From Delphinus delphis (Eukaryota; Chordata; Mammalia; Artiodactyla; Delphinidae), in assembly GCF_949987515.2 (NCBI RefSeq), contig NC_082687.1, positions 123,485,838 through 123,549,837 on the forward strand: a stretch of 64,000 nucleotides of DNA. The letters are read 5' to 3'. Numbering within the stretch: the stretch's first letter is position 1; each line of letters begins with the position of its first letter. Shown here one piece after another: positions 24,901-36,608 of the stretch. The position numbers and the translations under genes were made by a program. Below the pieces are notes generated by a model that did no database searches, had not been told where the DNA came from, and saw only the letters and a list, made by a program, of their open reading frames with translations.

Positions 24901-26469
24901 CTTTCAAGATTAAATATATGTCTTTGTTTTTTGAAAATACTTTTTAATTCAATTTAATATCAAAGTAATATTTTAGTTATTTTTGACTGAATGTTTGAAA
25001 TACTGATATGTTTAACTAAAAGGATAAGCTTCTATGAGTTCTTTGTAGCTGGTCAAATTTTAAATGAACCTGAAATTACTAATTTCATCTGTAAGTAAAA
25101 CATCCAAATAAGAAACCCACAGGCATTTTAAGTAACAAGATTCCTGTTAGCCAGTGTTGATCTGTCACCTATTAAAATGTTGCAGAAAGATGGGATCTTT
25201 AGACTCTTAACATCCTCTTCTCTGAGCACAGCTCTAGTGCTAAAGCCAAGTTAAAAAAAAAAAAAAAATCCTACCCTCTTTCTTTGAGGCTCAACTTTCC
25301 ATCAGATAATTTTTCATGAATAATGGCAAATTTCACAGCTCTGATTTTCTTTTTTTTCTTGCAGAAAATTCATAAAATAAAACCACATTGCTTTAAAGCA
25401 GAACACATGGTTAGTTTTTTAGCAGAGAAGTGAAAAATCTCTAGTTTGTCTACCACTGTAATTATTGGCAGCCGTTAAATTCTATATACAACATAAGGCA
25501 TAAATTAGCTGATCACCAACATGTGTGTAGCCACAAGGTAACAAATATTAAATGTGGGGAAAAGGCAGAAAATGAAATAGGTTAATAGATGATGACAAAG
25601 AGATAAGATGTTTAGTTCTATGTTGATTAGGTTTTGCCACATGTCATTTGTTTTAGTCTTCAATGCCAGTTGTTATTCAACATTTTTATGAGAAGAGGTA
25701 TTTTATGATATCAGTTTTCATTTTAAGTGGTCTTATTGCAAGGTAAACTCCTGCATTTAGGCAAGAAAAAAGAAAACAGCAACAAATGCAAATAGGGCCA
25801 CATATTTCTAAGAGCACAAAACTAATGTTAAGTCCCCCTGTCAACCTAGATTTAAAACCAGAAGGGGAAAAAAATAAAGAGTAAAGTGCCATAAGTGATT
25901 TGTTCCACTGTCCAATTTTACTGAAGACTCTAGTTCTGCAATTAGAAGCTGATGACAGCTCACCATATTTAACTTGAATGTGTAGGTTCTTTTTAACAAA
26001 TTTGTGGGAAAAAAGACAGAATTTTCACATTTTACAAACAACAATGCCCAAATACTAAAGTTTCAGAGTTATTAAAGAATAACTTAGATGCAAATATAAA
26101 ATGAATAATATTCTATCCTCCGTACATAAATATAAGGTGAACGGCCCACTGTCAATACAGCAAACACCACTGGAACTTTTTTCCATCGGTGATGATGGAT
26201 TTACATTTATAAATTCACAACTTCCCTTATCCCTCTGTGATCAGAGGTATTTGATTGGGAACTGTGTCATTGGAGAGAGAAGCTGACTGGAATTCACGAA
26301 ACCTAACCACATTACTTATACTCATTAGTATGGCAAAGCGGCCAACTAGAGACCAAAAACAAAAACAGAAAAGAAGGAAAAGAAGAAATAATGACAAACA
26401 TTCCAAAAGTTGAATTTTAACTTGTAAAAGCTGACATTTGTTTCGTATTTGCCATTTGCAAATGATTTT
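21923..26469. other. Long AT-rich stretch, no gene seen
   Basis: About 4.5 kb with no confident repeat or gene, the longest such stretch in the window. It contains the longest open frame outside recognised repeats (122 codons, minus strand, 23,950-24,318), which has no motif I know. An A-run lies at 25,253-25,268 and a purine-rich patch at about 24,560-24,640. Confidence 0.5.
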
Positions 26470-26479
26470 TATGTCCATT

Positions 26480-26592
26480 TTCTTATTTAAAAACAATGGT
26501 ATTCCCAGTAAACAGGACTTATAATCACACCCACATTATAGATTTGAAATTGCAACACAGAGGAGTTATGTAGTTAAAAGTCAGATTAAGGA
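26480..26592 (-). mobile_element. MIR-like fragment
   Basis: Contains attatagatttgaaattgca followed by acacagaggagttatgtag, matching the reverse-strand MIR core. Short and diverged. Confidence 0.4.
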
Positions 26593-26594
26593 GA

Positions 26595-26875
26595 CAGAAC
26601 TATATGGTGGCTAAAACCTGGCCTCTGGTCTGAATTCAAATCCCAGGTCTACCTCATAAGAAGCTTTGTGTCCTTTTGTAAAATCAATTATGGTTTCAGC
26701 CTAAATACCTCTATCTATAAAATAGGTGTAAAAAATAGCATCTACCTTATGAGGATGCTGAAAAAATTACATAGGATAATCACCTAAAGTGCTTAGATTT
26801 GTACTTGGTTTGAACAGATGTTAATCTTACTACTATTATTACTATTACTTTTATTATTACTATTATTATCATTAC
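26595..26875 (+). mobile_element. MIR SINE, nearly full length
   Basis: Landmarks in order are tatggtggctaaaacctgg, tctgaattcaaatcccaggt (B-box region), atctataaaataggtg, and ttatgaggatgctg, then a 3' part that runs into a (TTA)n-like tract at 26,826-26,873. The tract may have grown from the element's own tail. Confidence 0.75.
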
Positions 26876-27009
26876 CCAAATATTCATGATCACCTCAGTA
26901 CATCCTGCTTGAAATTGTGATAAGATCATTTATTTTAAATGGGTATTTATATAAAATAATATAAAATTTCAGGTGTATCATAATCAACTGTGAATATTCT
27001 CATCCATGT

Positions 27010-27235
27010 AAGTCAAAGAGGTGAATTCTAACCCTGACTTTGTCACTTTTTAAGGTGATGTCAATCCCATCAGTAAACTTTCTTTGAGTCTCCATTTCTA
27101 CTTTTGTTATATTAGGCTAATAAAATCTGCTCTGCCATACTCACTGAGTTGTGAGGATCAAATGCATAAGGACATTGAAAACTGGAAAGTACTGCACATG
27201 TGTAAAGTATTATTAGTACTTAGGAAATAATTGTT
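27010..27235 (+). mobile_element. MIR SINE
   Basis: Matches MIR in the same orientation as the copy 150 bp upstream: gtgaattctaaccctgactt, then tgagttgtgaggatcaaatg and gaaagtactgcacatgtg. Confidence 0.65.
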
Positions 27236-27894
27236 GGTGAAGTCAAACCTTACTATAGAAATTCTCTAGCTTCTCACCATCTGGTATTGCCTTATCTTCA
27301 ACTGAATTGTGCTTTACCACTTTCAAATGAAGGAAAAATAAAATGTCTTTCAGTATTAGTAATTTGTGTTTGCAAATATTTTCCTCTCAGAGTAATTTTA
27401 ACAAAATTAGAGACATTATTGTGTAACCATTGAGCAAGATACTGAAGTATCTGATTCATTCATTTCATGTTCAATGTGATCATAGGAGTTAAAACAACTA
27501 GACAAAACGAAGCCTTTTAGCCAGCACATGTGTTTCATTGTATGTTGAGTTGTAAAATCCCTATCTCTGATTTTTAAAGTAATTTCTCTTTTGACTCTTT
27601 TCAACAAAAGTAGTTTTGAACATGTGTTAAAGTGTAAAACAATACAGTTTTACAGGGGTTGTGATTAATTCCAGTCTACCTTGTGATTTGTTAACAAATA
27701 TATCAGCTCCATTTTGATTTGGATCTTTTCATTTGATAAGAGCTAAAATGAAATGGCTTCAAATTTTAGTCCCTGCATAAGAAATTAGAGCTTCAATGAG
27801 AAAAAAATTGACCTTGCTAATAAATCGTGTTCATTTGGAAGTGGTACTCAAGAATATAGTTTACAGGAGAAGCAACCTAAGCATATAATATCAT
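27236..27894. other. Unique AT-rich DNA
   Basis: No gene or clear repeat seen. Confidence 0.55.
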
Positions 27895-28010
27895 TTCATG
27901 AATATATATGTAACAACTCCTCTGTACCACATACGCTTTTAGTCAGTGTAAATACAGCAATGAACAAATCAACAAAAATCTGTGTCCCTATATAGTAAAC
28001 ATTCCCAATG
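27895..28010 (-). mobile_element. L2 3' end fragment
   Basis: Reverse-strand L2 wording: ctctgtaccacatacgcttt, tacagcaatgaacaaatcaa, aaatctgtgtcccta. Confidence 0.5.
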
Positions 28011-28769
28011 TATTATGCAAGGTAACAGAAAAGACAAAGACATGTTGTCATGGTTATTTATTAATTTAGCTGAATACTTTAAATCACTCCCTATGTCTGT
28101 ATGTTCTCAGAGATGTTTATGAAATACTGTCAGTGAAAAGTGAATGAAAACCTTTGGGTTTATTCAAAGATCACTGAAGGAAATGTTTCTGTGGATCTCT
28201 TAGAGCAGATACAATTAATATGCTTTCAATAAATTTGGAAGTCAAGAGTATGCCACGTGGATGACCTTACGTTCTCCAATCTTCTGTACATAACCATTAC
28301 TTTAATATCAGAGTTGACTAGCTTGAGCCTCCACCAAGTTCTGTGGTATGCTCAGAGTTCCCACCCTCTCTGTAAATCCCACTGGCATTCTCATGTTGGG
28401 GGTTACACTTGAGTCAGGTCTCCAAAACTGCTGAATTCTTGATCCTGATATTATTTCCTTTCCTACGACTTCTACTGCCTATCAATTTGATCTACTCTGG
28501 ACCACACCCAGATTCTTTCACTCATGTATAATTGGCCCACTCAACTTTTCTCTGGGTTCCAGATCCCTTACCCTTCTCCCCAACATTGCTAACTGATACT
28601 CTTTTACACAAACTATTTTAACTTCATCCAAATTCCTCTGATTAGGCACACCAAGGCACCTTACTCTCTTCCAATGTATGAGAATAAACAAAGAAGAGCC
28701 AATCAAGGGACTTGTTTCAAGGAAGAGACAGTATTATGGCTTTTCCTCCCCTAGAGAGATGTACAATGC
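28011..28769. other. Unique DNA, no gene seen
   Basis: 28,310-28,700 is more pyrimidine-rich and GC-balanced than its surroundings. I could not assign it to a repeat or an exon. Confidence 0.5.
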
Positions 28770-28822
28770 ACACACACATATCCACTTCCACATGCATACA
28801 CACACACACACACATACACACA

Positions 28823-28856
<34 letters not shown>
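28770..28856. repeat. (CA)n switching to (TG)n microsatellite
   Basis: An imperfect CA tract (28,770-28,825) switches directly to a pure GT/TG tract (28,826-28,856). The two halves are reverse complements over about 30 bp, so a single strand can fold back on itself. The whole tract is alternating purine-pyrimidine, which favours left-handed (Z) DNA. Confidence 0.95.
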
Positions 28857-28858
<2 letters not shown>

Positions 28859-29254
28859 ATTTCTTAGTAGAAAATAAACCCCTTACCCTCTACTTAGACT
28901 ATCATCTGCATTTGTATGACTGTTACTAGGAGGACACAGAATAAGTTCTGTCTTTCCCTGCTTATTATTTAGGTGGTATTGGACAAGTTAACTGATATTA
29001 ACCTTAGAAAAAAATCAGAAATACTCTATGTCAGAGGATTTGGGGGAGAATTATATGAGATAATATACATGAAAAATAGATGTTTTAATTTGTAATCACT
29101 TTTCACTTGGAGGAAGGTTAGTTTTTCTTTCCTGGTCTCCAAACCCTCACTTCCCTCTAGTCTGTCTTTGGTCCTGCTCTTTCAGGTACCTGATTCTTCC
29201 CTCTAACTTTAGCTGCTTTAGGTCCTTCCAGCCCTCCTGCCTGGAATAGTTTTG
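28857..29254. other. Unique DNA
   Basis: No gene seen. About 29,110-29,250 is weakly L2-like (ends cctcctgcctggaata) and abuts the large L1. Confidence 0.4.
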
Positions 29255-31914
29255 TTTTTAATTTAGTAGAATTTTTTGGCTCTATTTTCAGTTTACAAAA
29301 AATTGAACAGATAGGAGAGTTCACATATACTCTTTTCCTCTCCCTCCCTCAGCTTCCCTATGATTAACATCTTGTATTAGTGTTATATATTTGTTACAAC
29401 TGATGGACCAATATTGATACATTATTATTCACTAAAGTTCATAGTTTAAATCAGGGTTCACTTTGTGTTGCACAGTTCTGTGGGTTTTGACTAATGCATA
29501 ATGACATGTATCCATTACTATAATATCATTCAGAGTAGTTTCACTGACCTTAACCTCCTGTGTTCTACCTATTCATCCTTTCCACACGAACACCCTCTGG
29601 CAAACACTGATATTTTTACTGTCTATAATTGTACCTTTTCCAGAATGTCATATAGTTGGAATAATATAATATATACCATTTAAAGACTGGCATCTTTCTC
29701 TAAAAATGCACATTTAAGTTTTATCCATGTCTTTTTGTGGCTTGATAGCTCATTTCTTTTTAATGATGGATAATATTCCCTTGTAGCCATTGTATGAATG
29801 TAACAATTCCATTCACCTATTGAAGGATATCTTGGTTGCTTCTATTTGGCATCTATGAATAAAATTGCGGTAAACATTCATGTGCAGGTTTTTGTGCTTT
29901 CAGCTCATTTGGGCAGATACCTAAGATCACAAATGTAGGATCATATGGTGAGACTATGCTTGGTTTTCTAAGAAACTGCCAAAATGTCTCCAAAAGTGGC
30001 TGTAGGATTTTTTCATTCCCACTAAGAATGAACAAGAGTTTGAATGGATTTTAGTTATTTCAAAATCACCTTGTTTTAATTTGAAATTCCCTAATGACAT
30101 ACAGTGTTGAGCATTTCATATGATTATTTGATATCTGGGTATCTTTTTTGGTGAGGTATCTATACTGATTCCTCTTCCATTTTAAATTGGGTTGTTTCTT
30201 ATTGTTCAGTTTTAAGAGTTCTTTGTATGCTTTGAATACAAGCTCTTTATTGTATAATGTACTTGTTTTACAAATATTTTATCTCAGTCTAGGGTTTGTC
30301 TTTTTATTTTCTTAGTAGAGTCTTTCACAGAGCAGTTCTAAATTTAATCATATCTAAAATATGAAGTTTTTCTTTTATGGATCAGTGTTGTATCTATAAC
30401 TCCTCGCCAATTCCAAAGTCACATTTGATTTTACCCTATATATTATAGTTCTATGTTTTCTTTCTCTCTTTGTCAGTTCTTTCACCAATCCCACAATATC
30501 TTGATCACTGTAACTTTATAGTAAATTTTGAAGTCTGTAAGGTCATCCCTTAAGCTTGTTCTTCTTCTATAGGATTGTGTTGGTTATTTGGGGTCTTTTG
30601 TCTTTCCATAGAAACTGGAGAACCCATCTGTACACATTCACAAAATAATTTCCTTGGATTTTGAAGGGGGTCGCGTTGAATCTATAGATCAAGGGGGCAG
30701 AAGTGACATCTTAAAAATACTGTCTTTCCATCAGTGAACGTGGACTATCTCTCTACTTACTTAGATCCTTTAATTTCTTTCACCATAGTTTTGTACTTAT
30801 ACAATATCTTGTACATCTTTGTTAGATTTATATACCAGTGTTTCATTATTTTTGGTGCTGATGTCAATGCTACTGTCTTTAATTTCAAATTTCAGTTGTT
30901 CATTGCTGGTGTATAAGAGAGCAATGGACTTTTGTATATGTATTAATTTTGTATCTTGCAAGCTTGTCTTAATAGCTTATTATTTTTAAGAGTGTTTTGG
31001 TCAATTATGTGGTATTTTTTTTAATTAACAATTTTGCCTTTGTGAACAAGGACAGTTTTATTTATTCCTTTCTAATACATATGCCTTTTAGTTATATATT
31101 ATTGCATTGGCTAGGACCTCCATTATGATGTTGAATAGAAGTGGTGTGATGAGACAGATTTTCTTTGCTTTGTTCCAGATCTTAGAGGGAAAGCATCTGT
31201 TTTCTCACCATTAATTATGATGCTAGCTGCAGGTTTTTTTGGAGATGTTCTTTTTCAAGTGGAGGATGTTCCCTTAGTTTGCTGGGAGTTTTTCATCATG
31301 AATGGGTATTGAATTTTTTCAAATGCTTTTTCTGAATCTATATTATAATCATGATTTATTGTTTAGCCTGTTGGTAAGATGGGTTACATTAATTGATTTT
31401 CAAATGTTGAACCAGCCTCGCACACCTGGAATAAATCCACTTGATTGAGATTATATTTCTATTTATACATTGGTAGAATCAAGTTGCTAATATTTTATAT
31501 GTATGTTTTTGACAAATATACATCTGTATTTTTCTTCCTTGTAATATCCTTGTATTTTGGTATTTATGGTAATGCTGACTTCATAAGAGTTAGGAAGTAT
31601 TCTCTCTGTTTTTATTTTCTGGAATTGATTGTATAAAATTGGTATAATTTTTTCCTTAAATGTTTGGCAAAATTCATCAGTGAAACAATCTGGCCCAGGT
31701 GCTTTCTGCTTTGGAATGTTATCAAATTGATTAAACTTCTTTGATAGAGATTGGCATATTCAGATTATCTATTTTTTCTTATTTGAGTTTTGGTAGATTG
31801 TGTTTCGTGGAATTGGTCCATTTTATCTAAGTTATTAAATTTGTGAGCATAGACTTTCTCATAATATTCTATTATGGTCCTTTTAATATTAATGGATCAA
31901 TCATGATGGTCCCT

Positions 31915-32001
31915 TATTTATTTATTCATTCATTCTCTCCCTCTCTCCATCTTTCTATTTCTCTCTCTTTCTCCCCCTCCTTCCCTCCCTCCCTCACTTT
32001 C
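31915..32001. repeat. Pyrimidine-rich simple repeat within the old L1
   Basis: TTTA/TTCA units grade into a CT/CCCT-rich tract (ctctccctctctcc and similar). It interrupts the L1 ORF2 relic and is likely a post-insertion expansion. Confidence 0.85.
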
Positions 32002-33052
32002 ATTTTTTGAGCCTGGCTAGCAACTTATCAATTTTACTGATCTTCTCAAGGACTAGTTCTTGGTTTCATTGATTTTTTTTTTTTCTGTTTTCCTGTTTTC
32101 AGTTTCATTAATTTCCATTGTAATTATTTTTTCTTTCCTTCTGATTGCTTCAGGTTTATATTGCTCTTCATTTTCAGGTTGCTTAAAGTGAAAGCTTAGA
32201 TTATTGATTTTAGACCTTTTCTAAATATTTATACATTTGTATATGATATAAATTTCCCTTTAAGCACTGCAGTTATTGCATTCCACACATTTTTATAAGT
32301 TGTATTATGTTTTCATTCAGTTCAAAAAACTGTTTTTGAGATTTCTTCTTTAACCCATGTGTTATTTAGAAGTATGGTGGTTAATTGTCAAATATTTTAG
32401 GATTTTCCAGCATTCTGTTATTGACTTCCAGTTTAATTTCACTGTGGTCTACGTGAACATAATTTGTATGATTTCTGTTCTACTGAAGTTGTTGGCCCAG
32501 AATGTGGTTTGTCTTGGTGAATATTCCATATGAGAAAAATGTGTATTTTACCATTGTTCAATGTAGTATTCTATAAATGTAAGTTAGATTTAGTTGATTA
32601 ATGATGCTATTCAGTTAAATTATGTCCTTACTGATACTTGTCAATTATTGATAGAACTGTGTTTGAAACCTCAGAAATAGTGTATTTCTCTTTGCAAATC
32701 TATTGCTTTTGCCTCACATTTTATTTCAGTGCTCTGTTATTAGGTATGTACACATTAGAGGTTTTTATGTCTTCATGCAGAACTAACCCATTTATCATAA
32801 TGTAATGCCCATCTTTATTCCCTTATAAATTTTCTTGTTCTGAAGTTAGCTTTGTTTGAAATTAATATAGCTACTGCAATTTCTTTTGATTTGTATTAGC
32901 ATGCTATACCTTTCTCCATCCCTTTACTTTTAATCTATATGTGCCTTTATATAAAGTGGGTTTCCTGTTGATATCACATAATTGTGGTTTTCTTCTTACC
33001 CACACTGTCATTCTCTGTATTTTACTGGTGTATTTAGATTAGTGTATTTATT

Positions 33053-33134
33053 GGTATATATCAATAATCACTTTAAATGTATTTAAGGTTTTGAAGTGAT
33101 TATTGATATTGTTGGATTAATATTGATATATACC
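33053..33134. repeat. Overlapping inverted repeats (two alternative hairpins)
   Basis: One 16-bp arm, atatcaataatcactt (33,058-33,073), pairs perfectly with aagtgattattgatat (33,094-33,109). A second 14-bp arm, ggtatatatcaata (33,053-33,066), pairs perfectly with tattgatatatacc (33,121-33,134). The two pairings share left-arm bases, so they are mutually exclusive. The block lies inside the decayed L1. Confidence 0.85.
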
Positions 33135-34633
33135 ATATTTTTTACTATTTCCTATTTATTGTCCTTATTCTTTTTTAAAAATAATCCTTCACTCTTTTTC
33201 TGCCTTCTCTGGTTTGACTGAACATTTTATGTAATTCCATGTTTCTCCTCTTTTTGCATGTTAAATATATTTCTTTTTAAAATGTTTTAGTGATTGCATT
33301 AGGGTTTGCAGTATACATTTACAGCTAATTTCAAACAACTCTATACCACTTCTCAGATAGTGCAGATATTTTATAGCAGAGTATTCCCATTTCCTCCCTC
33401 CCATGCTTATAATACTGCTGGCATTCATCTTACTTATATATTTTACCAGTAAGACTGCTGCCATTATTATTTTGGAAAGTTATCTATTAAATCAATTAAG
33501 AGTTAAAAAAATAAAACATCCTGTTTCACTTTCATTTGTTCCTTCTCACATACTTTTCCTTTCTTTATGTAGATCCAAGTTTCTGACCTGCATTTTATTC
33601 ATTCTCTCCTAAAAACTCATTTTAACGTTTTTTACAAGGTAAGTCTACTTGCAACATATTCCTTCCATTTTTGTTTGTCTGAGAAAATCATTATTTCCCC
33701 TTCAATTTTGAAGGATAATTTTCTTGGATACAGTATTCTATGTTGATGTTTTTTTCTTCTAATATTTAAATACTTCCTTCCACTTTCTTCATGCTTGCAT
33801 TGTTTGTGAAGAGAAGTCTAATATACTTCTTATTCTTCATTCTCTATAGATAAGGTTCCCCCCCACCCCAAGCCTCCCACTTCCACTTCTCCCTGGTTTC
33901 TTTCAAGATTTTCTCTTTGTCTGTGGTTTACTGCAGTTAGGATATAATATTACTAGATGTTGATTTTTGGAATTTATGCTACTTGGTGTTCTCTGAGCTT
34001 CTTACACTGTGGTTGTTTTGTCTGCCATTAATGTTGGAAAATGCTCAGTCACTATTATTTCAAGTATTGTGTCTGCTCCTTCTTTTTCTTCTCCTTCTGG
34101 AATTCCATTATATTTATGGCATACCTTTTGTGATTGTCCCACAGTTTTTGGATATTTTATTCCTTACTTTTTTTTTCTTTTCGCATTTTGCTTTGGGAGG
34201 TTTCTACTGACATCTTCAAGCTCACTTATTCTTTTCTCAGCCATGTCTAGTAGGCATTCTTTTTTTTAACATCTTCATTGGAGTATAATTGCTTTACAAT
34301 GGTGTGTTAGCTTCTGCTTCATAAAAAAGTGAATCAGGTATACATATACACATGTTCCCATATCTCTTCCCTCTTGCATCTCCCTCCCTCCCACCCTCCC
34401 TACTCCACCCCTCTAGGTGGTCACAAACGACCGAGCTGATCTCTGTGCTATGTGGCTGCTTCCCACTAGCTATCTATTCTATGTTTGGTAGTATATATAT
34501 GTCCATGCCACTCTCCCACTTTGTCACAGCCTACCCTTCCCCGTCCCCACATCCTCAAGTCCATTCTCTAGTAGGTCTGCATCTCCATTCCCGTTTTACC
34601 CCTAGGTTCTTCATGACCTTTTTTTTTTTTTTC

Positions 34634-35891
34634 TTAGATTCCATATATATGTGTTAGCATATGGTATTTGTTTTTCTCTTTCTGACTTACTTCACTCTGA
34701 ATGACAGACTCTAAGTCCATCCACCTCACTACTAATAACTCAATTTCGTTTCTTTTTTTGGCTGAGTAATATTCCATTGTATATATGTGCCACATCTTCT
34801 TTATCCATTCATCCGATGATGGACAGTAGGTTGCTTCCATCTCCTAGCTATTGTAAATAGAGTTGTCAATGAATATTGTGGTACATGACTCTTTTTGAAT
34901 TATGGTTTTCTAAGAGTATATGCCCAGTAGTGGGATTGCTGGGTCATATGGTAGTTCTATTTGTAGTTTTTTAAGGAACCTCCATCCTGTTCTCCATAGT
35001 GGCTGTATCAATTTACATTCCCACCAGCAGTGCAAGAGTGTTCCCTTTTCTCCACACCCTCTCCGGCATTTATTGTTTCTAGATTTTTTTTTTTTTTTTT
35101 TGCGGTATGCGGGCCTCTCACTGTTGTGGCCTCTCCCGTTGCGGAGCACAGGCTCCAGACGCGCAGGGCCTAGCCACTCCGCAGCATGTGGGATCTTCCT
35201 GGACCGGGGCACGAACCTGTGTGCCCTGCATTGGCAGGCGGACTCTCAACCACTGCGCCACCAGGGAAGCCCTGTTTCTAGATTTTTTGATGATGGCCAT
35301 TCTGACCGGTGTGAGATGATATCTCATTGTAGTTTTGATTTGCATTCCTCTAATGATTAATGATGTTGAGCATTCTTACATGTGTTTGTTGGCAACCTGT
35401 ATATCTTCTTTGGAGAAATGTCTATTTAGGTCTTCTGCCCATTTTTGGATTGGGTCGTTTGTTTTTTTGTTATTGAGCTGCATGAGCTGCTTGTAAATTT
35501 TGGAGATTAATCCTTTGCCACTTGCTTCATTTGCAAATATTTTCTCCCATTCTGAGGGTTGTCTTTTGGTCTTGTTTATGATTTCCTTTCCTGTGCAAAA
35601 GCTTTTAAGTTTCATTAGGTCCCATTTATTTATTTTTGTTTTTATTTCCATTTCTCTAGGAGATGGGTCAAAAAGGATCTTGCTGTGATTTATGTCATAG
35701 TCATAGAGTGTTCTGCTTATGTTTTCCTCTAAGAGTTTGATAGTTTCTGGCCTTACATTTAGGTCTTTAATCCATTTTGAGCTTATTTTTGTGTATGGTG
35801 TTAGGGAGTGTTCTAATCTCATACTTTTACATGTAGCTGTCCAGTTTTCCCAGCACCACTTATTGAAGAGGCTGTCTTTTCTCCACTGTAT
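34634..35891 (-). pseudogene. L1 ORF2 C-terminal remnant
   Basis: The reading runs right to left. Upstream pieces contain [15 protein letters not shown] and [20 protein letters not shown]; downstream pieces contain [20 protein letters not shown] (the cysteine-rich C-terminal region) and WHIYTMEYYSAKKRNEIE near the end. ORF2 encodes an endonuclease/reverse transcriptase used in retrotransposition; only the region after the polymerase core remains. Frameshifts and the inserted SINE break it, so no working protein is possible. Confidence 0.9.
35090..35272 (-). mobile_element. CHR SINE with a short internal deletion, nested in the younger L1
   Basis: Minus-strand CHR with a T tail at left and ccagggaagccc at right. 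A 16-bp target-site duplication, tgtttctagatttttt, lies at 35,074-35,089 and 35,273-35,288. About 20 bp of the body (normally ctcagcggccatggctcacg) is missing between gcgcag and ggcctagcc. It interrupts the L1 ORF2 remnant, so it is the youngest layer here. Confidence 0.96.
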
Positions 35892-36231
35892 ATTCTTTAC
35901 TTCTGTTACAGTGTTTGTGATTTCCACCATTTCCTTTCAATTCTCAGCATTTCAGTATCTCTTCGTGCATTACCCACATGTTCTTTTATTACTTGTCCAT
36001 TTTTCCATTATCTTAACATATTAATCATAGTTATTTTAAATACTCAGTCTGATAATTCCAAATTCTCTGCCATATCTGAGTCTGTTTATGTTTACTTTGT
36101 CTTTTCAGATTATGTCTTTCCTTGCCTTTTAGCATGCCTTGCAATTTTTTGTTGGAAGCTAAACATAATGTATCAGGTAATAGGAATTGACATAAATAAG
36201 CTTTTAGTGGAGGATTTTTATGTTTATCTGG

Positions 36232-36608
36232 TATATTAGTCTGTTATGGCAGCCATAACAAAATACCACAGACTAAGAGGATTAAACTGCTGTTCCTTAT
36301 AGCTCTGGAGGCCGCCAGTCCTAGATCAAGGTGTTTGCAGGTTTGATGTCTACTGAGGCCACTCTCTTTGGCTGGCAGAATGCTGCCCTATGCTTGTGTC
36401 TCACAAGACCCTTTCTTTGTGTGTGTATCCCTGGTGTCTCTTCCTCTTTTGATAAAGACACAATTCATATTGGATTGTGGGGGGTGGTCCATCCTTATGA
36501 CCTCATTACCTTAATTTCCTCTTTAATGGCTCCTTATCTCCAAACACAGTCACACTGGGTGTTAGGGTTTTGGTATAAATTTGGGAATACAAAATTCAGT
36601 CCATAACA
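36232..36608 (-). mobile_element. Solitary MaLR LTR (MST/MLT1-like)
   Basis: Reverse-strand MaLR LTR. The left end is tatattagtctgttatggc, the middle has tagctctggaggc and agatcaaggtgtttgcag, and the right end is attcagtccataaca. It is flanked by a 5-bp duplication with one mismatch (tctgg 36,227-36,231; tttgg 36,609-36,613), the size expected for an LTR retroelement. It sits in the 5' part of the ancient L1. MaLR internal sequence is absent, so this is a recombined solo LTR. Confidence 0.88.

Larger units (their letters stand above)
34263..35891 (-). mobile_element. Younger 5'-truncated L1 inserted in the ancient L1
   Basis: Has the cetartiodactyl L1 3' UTR (reverse strand, acatcttcattggagtataa) and the C-terminal part of ORF2, truncated at about 35,891. 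A short duplication, attcttt, sits at 34,256-34,262 and 35,892-35,898, although part of it is also L1 consensus, so the exact edges are ambiguous. It lies in the ORF1/5' region of the older L1, on the same strand, and is itself split by a SINE at 35,090-35,272. Confidence 0.93.

Noticed and set aside
35376..35930. 184-codon minus-strand open frame
   Set aside because: It crosses the junction between the ancient L1 and the nested younger L1 and is a chimera of old L1 sequence plus ORF2 C-terminus, not a gene.
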